The position numbers and the translations under genes are program-made. Source: Persicitalea sp964500445 (GTDB taxonomy: Bacteria > Bacteroidota > Bacteroidia > Cytophagales > Spirosomataceae). From it: a DNA stretch of 64,000 bases. The notes below the pieces were generated by a model. It searched no databases. It had not been told where the DNA came from and saw only the letters and a list, made by a program, of their open reading frames with translations. Location of the stretch: assembly GCA_964500445.1 (NCBI GenBank), contig CAZCOG010000006.1:105243-169242 (forward strand), in the 5' to 3' direction. Positions 24,604 to 33,224 of this stretch are shown here, one piece after another; positions within the stretch are counted from its first letter, which is position 1; each line of letters opens with the position of its first letter.

Positions 24604-26037
24604 TCAAAGTAATCCTTCTACTTTTAAAGCAACGCGTCCCTTAGCGAACACGACGGCGTAAATATTTTCTGGCGTGAGATACACGCGGTCCGGCGCTATT
24701 TCCGAAATAGTACCGTTCAGGACCACGCCCTTTGCCAACGCATTGTTTTGCAGAGTTTTCTGAATACTCTGACGTGCTTCCTCGATTTGGCCACCTACCG
24801 GAAATACAAATTGCTTCTCCAGCATTTTACTAAACTTGCTTTCTAAAAGCCAGCTAGCCGTTTTAAAAATCACGTTTCTGGTATCCAGGTCATAATCCAG
24901 ATCTTTCAGGGAAAGGTTTTTAGTTTTGGGATCATAATGTGGTATACCTCTTAGGTAGATAATGCCGTTCAAACTACCTTTTAATCCCGCCTTAATTATA
25001 AGGAATTCGTCTTGGCCGTACATTTCGAGATTAGTTACTTCCACAGAATACTTCTCATTACTGAAAGAGTACTTCTCCCCCACAAACTTTGCCTTTGCCA
25101 GCCGGGTAGCTTCTTTGTAAGGAACTACACTAATAAGCCCCACCTTAAATTCCTGCGGCATTTTATCCACAACCAGCAGATCAGGCAACTGGCTTTCGCC
25201 CCTGATTTCGGGTTCTTCTGCCGAAGTTACAGTCTGCGTGTAGCCCCTGATCCCGATACTCGTCCGCAAAATATTATTCTTTACCAGCAATGGAGTCATC
25301 ATTGCCGAGGTAGGTACTACCACTAACCAAGTGTCGTATTCTCTGGACATTAGTACTGGTTTCCTGGCTAAATCCCAGGCCTGACGTATATATTTTCTCA
25401 GTTCAATCGTCCCGGCTACCTGCTCGTCGATGGCTTTCGTTATTTTTTCAAAATTCCGCCCCAGCATCCGGCTCACCATCGACTTTATGGGGATATTTAG
25501 CCCCACTACCCGAACACTGGGCTCGCTAATCCAGTCGTAACTGTCCACACGGGTGTGGGTAGTTACGAGCCAGTCGGGCGACACGCCAATGTCCGAAAGA
25601 AAGCGAAGCCGCAGCGCGAATTCGGTATCTTTGGTACCGGAGATTTTGAATCCTAATGGGCTGCTTTCGTAGCGGACGCTTACCCAGATTTTCAATGGAA
25701 CCTCAAACAGAAAAGTGGAGTCGATGGCCTGTACTTTGATCGGACTCATCTTCCATACCTTTGCTTTCAGGTTATCGGTGTCGAAATCATCATAGCTATT
25801 ATCCTCATAAATCAAACCGTTCAACTGCGCATTGAGTTGTCTCTCGAGTTCGATCAGCGGCATCTCGACCGGAATGTTAATCGAAGAAAGGTGTTTTTCG
25901 TCCTGTAGCTGCATATCGGAGTAGAGGTATTTTTCTTTGGGGGCAGCAGGCTGGTCCGGTGCAGCGGGCTGGCATTGACCCAGCAATAAACCTAAAAGTA
26001 AGTACAGGCCGGGATGTAAGGGCAAAAATCGTTTCAC
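24604..26037 (-). CDS. DUF4403 family lipoprotein
   Basis: 477 aa with a lipoprotein signal (LYLLLGLLLGQCQP, lipobox Cys near residue 22). The rest matches the DUF4403 layout: repeated beta-rich halves with IPVEMPLIELERQLNAQLNG near the N terminus and LSLKDLDYDLDTRNVIFKTA in the second half. The family is envelope-associated and its function is unknown; the two-fold layout resembles lipid-binding tubular proteins, but this is only a suggestion. The start lies 4 bases after the Smr-domain gene, so the two are cotranscribed. Confidence 0.82.
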   Translation of the reverse strand: MKRFLPLHPGLYLLLGLLLGQCQPAAPDQPAAPKEKYLYSDMQLQDEKHLSSINIPVEMPLIELERQLNAQLNGLIYEDNSYDDFDTDNLKAKVWKMSPIKVQAIDSTFLFEVPLKIWVSVRYESSPLGFKISGTKDTEFALRLRFLSDIGVSPDWLVTTHTRVDSYDWISEPSVRVVGLNIPIKSMVSRMLGRNFEKITKAIDEQVAGTIELRKYIRQAWDLARKPVLMSREYDTWLVVVPTSAMMTPLLVKNNILRTSIGIRGYTQTVTSAEEPEIRGESQLPDLLVVDKMPQEFKVGLISVVPYKEATRLAKAKFVGEKYSFSNEKYSVEVTNLEMYGQDEFLIIKAGLKGSLNGIIYLRGIPHYDPKTKNLSLKDLDYDLDTRNVIFKTASWLLESKFSKMLEKQFVFPVGGQIEEARQSIQKTLQNNALAKGVVLNGTISEIAPDRVYLTPENIYAVVFAKGRVALKVEGLL

Positions 26038-26041
26038 TTAA

Positions 26042-27040
26042 TTACTTTATCTTGGCAAAAGTGGCACCATACCCAAACTTCTCTTTTTGCGCATCTTCAA
26101 AAAACTGTAAGTTCTGGTGCTGGCTCAGGCGGCGGTGAATTTCCTGACGAAGCACGCCGCTTCCGGCCCCGTGAATAAACGTAATTTCGTCCAGTCCTGC
26201 TGCAATTGCGCTTTCCAAATGCCGCTCAAAGGTTGTGAGTTGCAGCTTAAGCTTGTCGGCGGTTGACAAAGTATCCGGATTGGGACTCAATTTTTCCAGG
26301 TGTAAATCTACCACCGATTGTGGCGTTTCTACCTTATGAGAGGTAGTTGTTTCCGGCGAGAGCATCCGCTCGCGTAGCTCAGCAGCCGAAATACCCGCAG
26401 AAGTTGGCGGCGCAGCGGTACCGGTCACGTTTTCTTCATCGAGCTGATAAACATAGCCTTCCTTTGCCAGAACCGGTACTTGCTGTTTCTTTTTGTAAAA
26501 AGACTGCACCCGGCAACGAAGTCTTTTATGAAAAGGCGGCTTAACCGCGCTGTTTCCCTCCCGAAAATAGAGCGCTTGCAGCTCAAAAATGGGCCATTGC
26601 TCAATGTCCTTCGTCAGCAGGTCGGTTAGCCGGTGGTTGGTACGCGGGCTAAGTACCCCCGACGCCAGTCCCGATTGCTTTCCGGCCAACTCCTGGTACA
26701 TAACGAAGGGCATGACCCAATCTGAGTTATTGATCAGGTGCACTGTGAGTTCTCTGTCGTTGACGGGTACAAAAGCCAGGTAAATTCCTTTCTCGGCGAA
26801 AGGAGATTTACGGCTAAACGTTGGAAATTCTTCCTGTTTTTTCGCAGAACTACCTCCCGCCGATTCCGTAGGTTTCATTCGCTGGCTCTCCATCGGTGAA
26901 ACCGAAACTACCTCCGAGCGAAGCACAGGAATTCGAAAGCCTTCTTCAATTTCTATTTCTACGATATTGCCGGGCAAAAAGGCGTAAACAATTCCCTCTT
27001 CCTTGTCCCGCAACAGTCTTACTTTATCGCCTATGTTCAT
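26042..27040 (-). CDS. DUF2027 / Smr domain protein
   Basis: 332 aa. The N terminus is a small SH3-like domain (MNIGDKVRLLRDKEEGIVYA, 1-50), followed by a DUF2027 beta region (about 80-190) and a C-terminal Smr domain (about 240-330) with VVDLHLEKL and the FIHGAGSGVLRQEIHRRL motif. Smr domains, as in MutS2, bind or cut branched DNA or RNA on stalled ribosomes. There is no MutS part, so this is a stand-alone Bacteroidota version. It is the first gene of a pair with DUF4403. Confidence 0.88.
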   Translation of the reverse strand: MNIGDKVRLLRDKEEGIVYAFLPGNIVEIEIEEGFRIPVLRSEVVSVSPMESQRMKPTESAGGSSAKKQEEFPTFSRKSPFAEKGIYLAFVPVNDRELTVHLINNSDWVMPFVMYQELAGKQSGLASGVLSPRTNHRLTDLLTKDIEQWPIFELQALYFREGNSAVKPPFHKRLRCRVQSFYKKKQQVPVLAKEGYVYQLDEENVTGTAAPPTSAGISAAELRERMLSPETTTSHKVETPQSVVDLHLEKLSPNPDTLSTADKLKLQLTTFERHLESAIAAGLDEITFIHGAGSGVLRQEIHRRLSQHQNLQFFEDAQKEKFGYGATFAKIK

Positions 27041-27131
27041 GAGTTTTGTGTGATTATTTAGTTGTTTAGAGTTTAGTCGTGGAGTTGTTGAATCGATAAA
27101 ATCTTTGAGCCTTGAGTACCTGAATAAACCC

Positions 27132-28037
27132 CTAAAAATACAAAGGCTTAAACACTATTCCCTTTTTAGACAACTCCATGGCAGGAGCCGGAATTTTTAA
27201 CGAGTTGAGCAAAAACGCCAGTGACTTGACGAGGCGACTGCGGGTTTTTATTTTAGTAAAATCAATATCGACCGAGAGGTAATATTGTCGATAGGGTCGA
27301 TAACCCAGTTCAATACTTTGGTCGATTTCAGCGGCGACCATATCCTGAATACCATATCCCACCGAAAAACATAACCAGGCTGGCCAGCCTGATTCCGGTG
27401 CGAACGAGCGCGGACTTGCCGAAAACCAGTAGGTCTGCCCGTTATAGTCTTTGAGCCATTGCTCCGACCGCTTTCGTCCGAGCAACTCGGGCCGCGCCGC
27501 TGCTAGTTCTGTAAAATGAAATGAATATTTGGGTACAATTCTGACGTCATCCCAAAGCGCGTATTGCCCCACAAATAAGACAGGGCCTATCAGATTGGCC
27601 GCCATATCGCCCGGCGAGAAACCATAACCGGGTGAAAACCCGTCAAGAATTTCGATCGGGGTTTGAAAAAAGAAACCTGATATGGCCCCGTAAATAACTG
27701 CCTGTTTCTTCGTAATGCCGGTTTTCTTGTAAAGCTCCGCCGTGTGACGACAGATCTGATAGGACGAAAACAAATGTCCTACTTTATCTATCTGCTTCCA
27801 CTCGTGCGAGTCATCGGCAATCCGAAAATCAGTGAGCGGGTCGTTGTACCAAGCCTTACTCAAACCATAAATTGTCCCGGCGTACAACGCTGTTTGGGCA
27901 GCGAACATTCCGTGCAGTAAACGATAGTTGGGCTTTTGGGTACTGTCCACATCCTCGCTATCCTGAGCAAAGCCAGGATTGGGATAAAGGCCCGTAAAGT
28001 ACAGAGCGGCGAATGTAGAGAGTATGAACCTCTTCAT
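27132..28037 (-). CDS. DUF2279 family periplasmic or membrane protein
   Basis: 301 aa from ATG 28037 (a TTG at 28049 overlaps the upstream stop codon). Signal peptide MKRFILSTFAALYFTGLYPN. The family motifs are WKQIDKVGHLFSSYQICRHT (about 84-103) and EILDGFSPGYGFSPGDMAAN (about 132-151), conserved in DUF2279/YfiM proteins. Several hydrophobic helices suggest membrane association. No biochemical function is known. It starts 8 bases after the VWA gene, so the two are very probably in one operon. Confidence 0.82.
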   Translation of the reverse strand: MKRFILSTFAALYFTGLYPNPGFAQDSEDVDSTQKPNYRLLHGMFAAQTALYAGTIYGLSKAWYNDPLTDFRIADDSHEWKQIDKVGHLFSSYQICRHTAELYKKTGITKKQAVIYGAISGFFFQTPIEILDGFSPGYGFSPGDMAANLIGPVLFVGQYALWDDVRIVPKYSFHFTELAAARPELLGRKRSEQWLKDYNGQTYWFSASPRSFAPESGWPAWLCFSVGYGIQDMVAAEIDQSIELGYRPYRQYYLSVDIDFTKIKTRSRLVKSLAFLLNSLKIPAPAMELSKKGIVFKPLYF

Positions 28038-28045
28038 TACTACGC

Positions 28046-30130
28046 TCAATAGCTACCGCTATATTTCCGCAGTCCCCATTCGAGCGATGCAAGGATCAAA
28101 AGCAGGAAAAACAGCCATTTAAGTTGAATCAATTCGGCCATTTGCTCCGAGCTGTCCAAGCGATCCGGCGGGCGATTATTGGTCATAATCTGTACTAAAC
28201 TAGCCATCGTATTGGGTTGCACGAAACGGCCGCCCGTTCGTTCCGAAAGTTCACGCAGCAGCCCGAAATCGGCTGTGGTGTTTTGGGCTTCCAGGTCGGT
28301 ATCGGTCACCACAAACTGTCCGCTTACCTGCTCTAGTCCCGAACGGAGCGTGGCAGAGGCACGGTACTTATAAACACCTTCCGGTAATCCGCTGATCTCG
28401 AAGCGGGGATTCTCGGCCGTGTAGGTATAGGTATAATTCTGGATTTTGCCCTTCTCATCGGTGATGTCCAGCTGTACGTCCTGGCCGTAAATCTTCTCGT
28501 AGATGTCGTTATAAATCTCTGTCTGGAACGTCACCCGATCGCCCGCGTCAAATTCCGCGCTGACGGGATAGACCCGGAATTTCCGCTTATCTTCTTTGAC
28601 GGAGAGTAGTTGAATGACTTTTTGAAAGAGTTCATCTACTACATCCTGCTTCTCAGTCAGAGCGAATTCCTCCTGCCGCCATTGCCAGATGCCTTCGCCC
28701 GTGAGCACAGCTACTTTGCGCTCGCCTTCCGTAGAGATTGCCAATAGCGGCTTGGTGGTAGCTACACTGCCCACGCGCTGGTAGAGGACAACTTCGCTGC
28801 CGGGCGACAGGCGATACTCACCGAACGGTACCGACAGCGGAGGTAGTTTTGCCAGAATATCCAGCCGCTGATTGTCCAGGTTGAGTAGTTGAAAAGAACC
28901 ATTGAAAAGCCCCGTCACCTTATCGAACTGTCCCGGATTAGCCGCAATCTGCACGGTGCGGTTCAGCGGATTGACGGCACCAATGGCCGACTGATTTCCC
29001 AAGATAAAAAACAGAGGCGTATTTCTGGCCATCAGCCGCTGCATAAATTGGCTGCCGGAGCCTGAAACGTCGGGTATCTGGTGAAAAATAACGAGGTCGT
29101 AGGTTTTGTCCATCAGGTCGTTGAGGTTGCCGGCGGTCGTCAGTAGTTTGACATCGAGTTCGTAATTTTCATTCTGCTCGATGATGCTACGAAGCGCCTT
29201 AATGTCGGGGTGAGGGGCCAGGCCAAGCAGTAAGATTTTTTCCCGTCCGTCAATAATGTCAATATAGACCTCACGGCGGTTGTTGCGGGTACTTGACTCG
29301 CCGGAAATGCCACCTACTTCCACTGTAAAGTGCTGGACGCCCTTCTGATTGGAAGAAGTAGTGAAGGTAAACGACTGAAAGTAATCGTCGCGATTAAGTA
29401 CCACGTTCTGGGTAGCAACTACCCTCCCACCCTGCCGCAGCGTGAGCGTAGTACTTCGCCCGGCCAGGCCATTCGCCACCACATCGACCTGAATCGGGAA
29501 CTCGTTACCCATGTAGGCCACGCGGTTAGCCGTGACGTTTCGCAGCAGAATGTCGCGCTTAGGGATGGTATCGCCGACGGCCACCGTGTGGACCCGAAAG
29601 GGATAGTTGCCGTAAACGGGCGATAGGCCCTGATTGACAATCCCATCCGAAAGCAAAATAACATCTGTCAGGTTCTGTCCCTCAAAATTACTACGCACCG
29701 TACTCAGCATGGAGGCCAGGTCGGTCTGGGTGCCATCGAATCTTACTGAATCGAGTTCTGCCTGCGTTGAGGGCGTGTCAGCGTTTAGCGTTTCGATACT
29801 TACCTCGTACCCTTCGGCAGTGAGTTGCCGCCGTGCTTCTTCCAGCGCCGGGATAGCCCTGGCCCCTGCCTCCGCTACAGATTGCGAATTATCGACCGCC
29901 AGCACAACTTTGGCTTTGTCAGTAGTTGTCTGCACAGTTCGCACTAAAGGAGCCAGCAGCAAAAAACAAAGCACCGACACCAAAGTACCCCGAAGAATGG
30001 CCAGAAGAGCATTGAGCCGTTTACCCCAGGATGGTTCGGGCTGGTACAAGAAAAAAGCGTAGGCCGATCCCGCCAAGAGGCAGAGCAAGATAAACCAGGG
30101 AGAAGTTTGCAGGAAAAGTTCGGATCGCAT
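28046..30130 (-). CDS. VWA-like membrane protein
   Basis: 694 aa from ATG 30130 (a TTG at 30187 would add 19 residues). Two N-terminal membrane helices (about 10-26 and 43-62) precede a VWA-like domain with metal site VVLAVDNSQSVAEAG (about 78-92) and VILLSDGIVNQG (about 165). Beta-rich sandwich domains follow, and one C-terminal helix (LKWLFFLLLILASLEWGLRK) ends the protein. The layout matches the large VWA membrane proteins of Bacteroidota, related to BatA/BatB-type modules. The substrate is unknown; no partner AAA gene is adjacent. Confidence 0.85.
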   Translation of the reverse strand: MRSELFLQTSPWFILLCLLAGSAYAFFLYQPEPSWGKRLNALLAILRGTLVSVLCFLLLAPLVRTVQTTTDKAKVVLAVDNSQSVAEAGARAIPALEEARRQLTAEGYEVSIETLNADTPSTQAELDSVRFDGTQTDLASMLSTVRSNFEGQNLTDVILLSDGIVNQGLSPVYGNYPFRVHTVAVGDTIPKRDILLRNVTANRVAYMGNEFPIQVDVVANGLAGRSTTLTLRQGGRVVATQNVVLNRDDYFQSFTFTTSSNQKGVQHFTVEVGGISGESSTRNNRREVYIDIIDGREKILLLGLAPHPDIKALRSIIEQNENYELDVKLLTTAGNLNDLMDKTYDLVIFHQIPDVSGSGSQFMQRLMARNTPLFFILGNQSAIGAVNPLNRTVQIAANPGQFDKVTGLFNGSFQLLNLDNQRLDILAKLPPLSVPFGEYRLSPGSEVVLYQRVGSVATTKPLLAISTEGERKVAVLTGEGIWQWRQEEFALTEKQDVVDELFQKVIQLLSVKEDKRKFRVYPVSAEFDAGDRVTFQTEIYNDIYEKIYGQDVQLDITDEKGKIQNYTYTYTAENPRFEISGLPEGVYKYRASATLRSGLEQVSGQFVVTDTDLEAQNTTADFGLLRELSERTGGRFVQPNTMASLVQIMTNNRPPDRLDSSEQMAELIQLKWLFFLLLILASLEWGLRKYSGSY

Positions 30131-30259
30131 GGGCGAAGCGTGAGTCTCGTATAGTGGGTTCAGGGACCGGAAACGGTCAAGATACAATCATAACGCCGAA
30201 AACCCTAGGAATGGTTTAGCGCGGGCCATAATCCTGCCCGATCCCCCTCTATTTAAGTA

Positions 30260-31006
30260 CTAAGTAAGCATTCCGCCATCGACCTGAAGTACCTGGCCAG
30301 TGATGTACTTCGACATATCCGATCCCAGAAATACACAGGCGTCAGCGACTTCCTCCGGCTTGCCGCCGCGCTTCAAAGGAATGGATTGCTTCCACTCTTC
30401 CAGCGCTTTGGCCTCGAGAGCCTCAGTCATTTCGGTTTCGATGAAGCCCGGCGCTACGGCATTGGAGCGAATATTACGCGAACCAAGTTCCAAGGCAACC
30501 GACTTTGAAAAGCCGATGATACCTGCCTTGGAAGCCGAGTAGTTGGCCTGTCCGGCATTACCCATTATACCTACCACCGAAGTAATATTGATAATCGAGC
30601 CACTCTTGGCCCGCATCATGGTTTTGATGGCCGCCTTGGTCAGGTTGAAAACCGATTTCAAATTGACATTCATTACGGTGTCCCACTGCTCCTCGCTCAT
30701 GCGCATCAACAAGGCGTCGCGCGTTACGCCTGCGTTATTTACCAGAACATCCAGTTTACCAAAATCCGCCACCACATCGGTAATCAGCTGATCGGCGGCT
30801 TGAAAATCAGAAGCATCCGACCGGTAACCTTTGGCCTTTACGCCAAAAGCTTCCAATTCCGCGACTAACGCATTACCTTTCTCTACACTCGAAAGGAAAG
30901 TGAAAGCCACATCGGCTCCTTGCTCGGCAAATTTCATAGCGATGGCGCGGCCAATACCCCGCGAGGCACCCGTAACCAGGGCAGTTTTATTTTCCAGAAG
31001 TTTCAT
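30260..31006 (-). CDS. fabG: 3-oxoacyl-ACP reductase FabG
   Basis: 248 aa, the typical FabG length. The NADPH-binding GASRGIG is at residues 13-19, NNAG at 90-93, and the catalytic triad is S143, Y156 and K160 (YSASK). The end has ITGQVLQVDGGMLT. It reduces 3-oxoacyl-ACP in each fatty-acid elongation cycle. The GASRGIG and VTRDALLMRM blocks favour FabG over other SDR dehydrogenases. It stands alone, with a near-consensus -7 box upstream. Confidence 0.93.
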   Translation of the reverse strand: MKLLENKTALVTGASRGIGRAIAMKFAEQGADVAFTFLSSVEKGNALVAELEAFGVKAKGYRSDASDFQAADQLITDVVADFGKLDVLVNNAGVTRDALLMRMSEEQWDTVMNVNLKSVFNLTKAAIKTMMRAKSGSIINITSVVGIMGNAGQANYSASKAGIIGFSKSVALELGSRNIRSNAVAPGFIETEMTEALEAKALEEWKQSIPLKRGGKPEEVADACVFLGSDMSKYITGQVLQVDGGMLT

Positions 31007-31043
31007 TGAGGGAATTCCTTGGTTCTGTGATTTGAATTTTGGG

Positions 31044-31051
31044 CGAAGGTA
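31044..31051 (-). promoter_or_regulatory. -7-like promoter element for fabG
   Basis: Minus strand reads TACCTTCG, one mismatch from TAnnTTTG, 38 bases upstream of the fabG ATG. Confidence 0.35.
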
Positions 31052-31183
31052 CGGCTTTGGAGATTTGGGAGCAAAATTAGGATCAACTGAACTTCTCGTA
31101 AATTGTCATCGGCCTTTGAGCAAGGCTGTTTTTGAACTTTTCAAAGCGCAATCCGTATTCTTATCAGAACATAATAGAATAGC

Positions 31184-31405
31184 ATGTCAAGAATAATCCT
31201 GGGAATCATTGTTTTCTGCATCCTGGCTTATACGATCGGCTTTTTTAAAGTCCGTTTCCAGAATCCAACCAAAGCCGATGGCACGCCCCGTACTTTTGTG
31301 GAAGAAGGTTCGCGCGTGCTGGTACTGATGCTGGGGATCGGGCTGATCGTGTTTGCGCTTTTTGTAGTCTATCAGTTCGGCAGCTACCTTTTTGAGAAAA
31401 AATGA
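31184..31405 (+). CDS. Small membrane protein coupled to the desaturase-family gene
   Basis: 73 aa with two membrane helices (about 4-20 and 47-69) and a short polar loop (KVRFQNPTKADGTPRTFVEE). It is not a recognised family. The stop overlaps the start of the next gene by four bases (ATGA), so translation is coupled. A helper role for the downstream membrane enzyme is a reasonable but untested inference. Confidence 0.75.
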   Translation: MSRIILGIIVFCILAYTIGFFKVRFQNPTKADGTPRTFVEEGSRVLVLMLGIGLIVFALFVVYQFGSYLFEKK

Positions 31406-32340
31406 CCAAGTACCTGCACATTATCGGCGGTGCCTATTCGGGTTATTGGGATTATCTCAAAAACGAGATCCTGAACCCTGGCTGGCACAACTACTTCTAT
31501 TGGCTTTTTGGTGCCTCAGTGGTGATTTGGCTGTTGGAAGTACTATTTCCCTGGCGCAAAAATCAGCCGCTCGTCCGGCAGGATTTCTGGATGGACGCCT
31601 TTTATATGTTCTGGAACTACTTCCTGTTTTCCCTGATTGCCTACAATGCGCTGTCGATGGTAGGGGTAGAACTTTTCAACGATTTCCTCAGCCTTTTTGG
31701 GATTACCAACACGGTGGCCATAGAAGTGGCATCCTTACCCAACTGGCTGCAGTTGGTTCTGATTTTTGTGCTGCGCGACTTCATGCAGTGGAATATCCAC
31801 CGACTGCTGCACCAAGTACCGTGGATGTGGGAATTTCACAAAGTACACCATAGTGTGGATGAAATGGGGTTTGGGGCACTACTACGCTACCATTTTGTGG
31901 AAAATATCATCTACCGCACGCTGGAATATCTGCCTTTGGCGATGATCGGTTTTGGGATTAAAGACTTTTTCATCGTCCACATTTTCACGCTCGTGACAGG
32001 ACAACTGGGTCACGCCAATTTGTACATTCCATTGGGAAAGGTAAAGTACTTTCTGAACGGTCCGCAAATGCACCTGTGGCATCATGCCAAAGAAATGCCC
32101 GCGTCGCACCCGATGGGATTTAATTACGGGATTACGCTAAGTGTCTGGGATTATTTGTTCCGTACCAATTACTGGCCCAAAAACGACGAGTACCTGCCCG
32201 TGGGCTTACCCGACGAAGAAGCTTTCCCCAAAGATTTTGTGGGGCAGATGGTCAGGCCATTTCAGACCTTGCAGCGAAAAAGAAAGGCTTCTGCGAATAT
32301 TCCAGCCCCACTTACCGCTTCTCCTCCACCGAAGCCCTGA
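31402..32340 (+). CDS. Sterol desaturase / fatty acid hydroxylase family protein
   Basis: 312 aa membrane protein with the di-iron histidine clusters of the fatty acid hydroxylase superfamily (PF04116): HRLLH near residue 133, HKVHH near 150, and a C-terminal cluster including HLWHH near 227. Four or so hydrophobic helices surround them (WLFGASVVIWLLEVLF, FWNYFLFSLIAYNALS). Members hydroxylate or desaturate lipids using O2 at the membrane; the substrate here is unknown. Its last 29 bases overlap the convergent SPOR-domain gene. Confidence 0.9.
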   Translation: MTKYLHIIGGAYSGYWDYLKNEILNPGWHNYFYWLFGASVVIWLLEVLFPWRKNQPLVRQDFWMDAFYMFWNYFLFSLIAYNALSMVGVELFNDFLSLFGITNTVAIEVASLPNWLQLVLIFVLRDFMQWNIHRLLHQVPWMWEFHKVHHSVDEMGFGALLRYHFVENIIYRTLEYLPLAMIGFGIKDFFIVHIFTLVTGQLGHANLYIPLGKVKYFLNGPQMHLWHHAKEMPASHPMGFNYGITLSVWDYLFRTNYWPKNDEYLPVGLPDEEAFPKDFVGQMVRPFQTLQRKRKASANIPAPLTASPPPKP

Positions 32341-33013
32341 TTTCCAGGATGAAACTCATAGACTGCGCCACACTTCGCGCAGTACTTTCGTTTTGGTATT
32401 CTCCAACAACTACCTTGTACATCCCTCCTTCAGAAGTAGGCTCAATGAGCCGGGCGGCGTAGTTTCCCTGCCGGAGTTCGCTGATACGGGATTGGGCCGA
32501 TCCTTTACTCTTAAATTCTCCTGCATTTATGACGTAAACAGTTCCTTCACTTGCTGCGGGAGTTGGAGCAGCAGCCGGACGTGTGGGTGAAGGCGCTGTA
32601 GGTACCGGTATATTTTCAGGAGTTGGGCTGCTGTCACCCGAAAATTCATTGTCCGAAGTCGTGGAGGCAGTTGGTGGGCTAGTCTCGGCCCAATCGTCGT
32701 TGAGGCTTGTACTACTGTCCTCCAAAGTCGAGTCCGTGCCGAAAAGGGCGGCGATATCATCTGCAGGGGCAATCGGTGAATCCGATCGTACCTCGGTAAG
32801 TTTTGGGCCAACCAAATAAGCCCAAAAGCTTTGGTATTCTTTAGACGCCGGAGAATTAAGCCATTTGATATAAAACAGGAATCCCGCTAACAGGACGACA
32901 ATGAAGATTACCAGCCACCACGGCTTGTTGGACGCGTAGCCTTTCTTGCCCCTGCTTTGCTTTTTACTCCTTACAATTCGGTTATTCTCTTGTTCTCTCC
33001 TGGGCTGCTCCAT
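32312..33013 (-). CDS. SPOR domain protein
   Basis: 233 aa. A basic cytoplasmic tail (1-32) and one membrane helix (about 33-49, WWLVIFIVVLLAGFLFYI) lead into a Ser/Thr/Pro-rich linker (about 75-155), then a SPOR domain (about 157-232, VYVINAGEFKSKGSAQSRIS to the end). SPOR domains bind denuded glycan strands at division septa, so a cell-division role like FtsN/DamX is likely. Its 3' end overlaps the convergent gene by 29 bases. Confidence 0.88.
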   Translation of the reverse strand: MEQPRREQENNRIVRSKKQSRGKKGYASNKPWWLVIFIVVLLAGFLFYIKWLNSPASKEYQSFWAYLVGPKLTEVRSDSPIAPADDIAALFGTDSTLEDSSTSLNDDWAETSPPTASTTSDNEFSGDSSPTPENIPVPTAPSPTRPAAAPTPAASEGTVYVINAGEFKSKGSAQSRISELRQGNYAARLIEPTSEGGMYKVVVGEYQNESTARSVAQSMSFILEIRASVEEKR

Positions 33014-33144
33014 TCGGTTGCCAATTTACAAATACGCTTCCCTCCAATTCTTAATAGCTATCTTTAGCCTAAATAAGCATCAAGTCAAAGATAAGCTATT
33101 CGCTTGTCGAGAGAGGAGTGGCAATAATTATTCCAAAAACACAG

Positions 33145-33172
33145 AAAAGACCGCTTATCAAAGCGGTCTTTT
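33145..33172 (-). terminator. Terminator of clpC
   Basis: A perfect 12-pair stem AAAAGACCGCTT (33145-33156) with AAGCGGTCTTTT (33161-33172), loop ATCA. It lies 50 bases past the clpC stop on the minus strand, and its symmetric A/T ends allow it to work in both directions. Confidence 0.88.
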
Positions 33173-33224
33173 CCGAAAATATATCAAAACTCAGAAGTCA
33201 GTTCCAGTTTTCAAAAACTAAATA

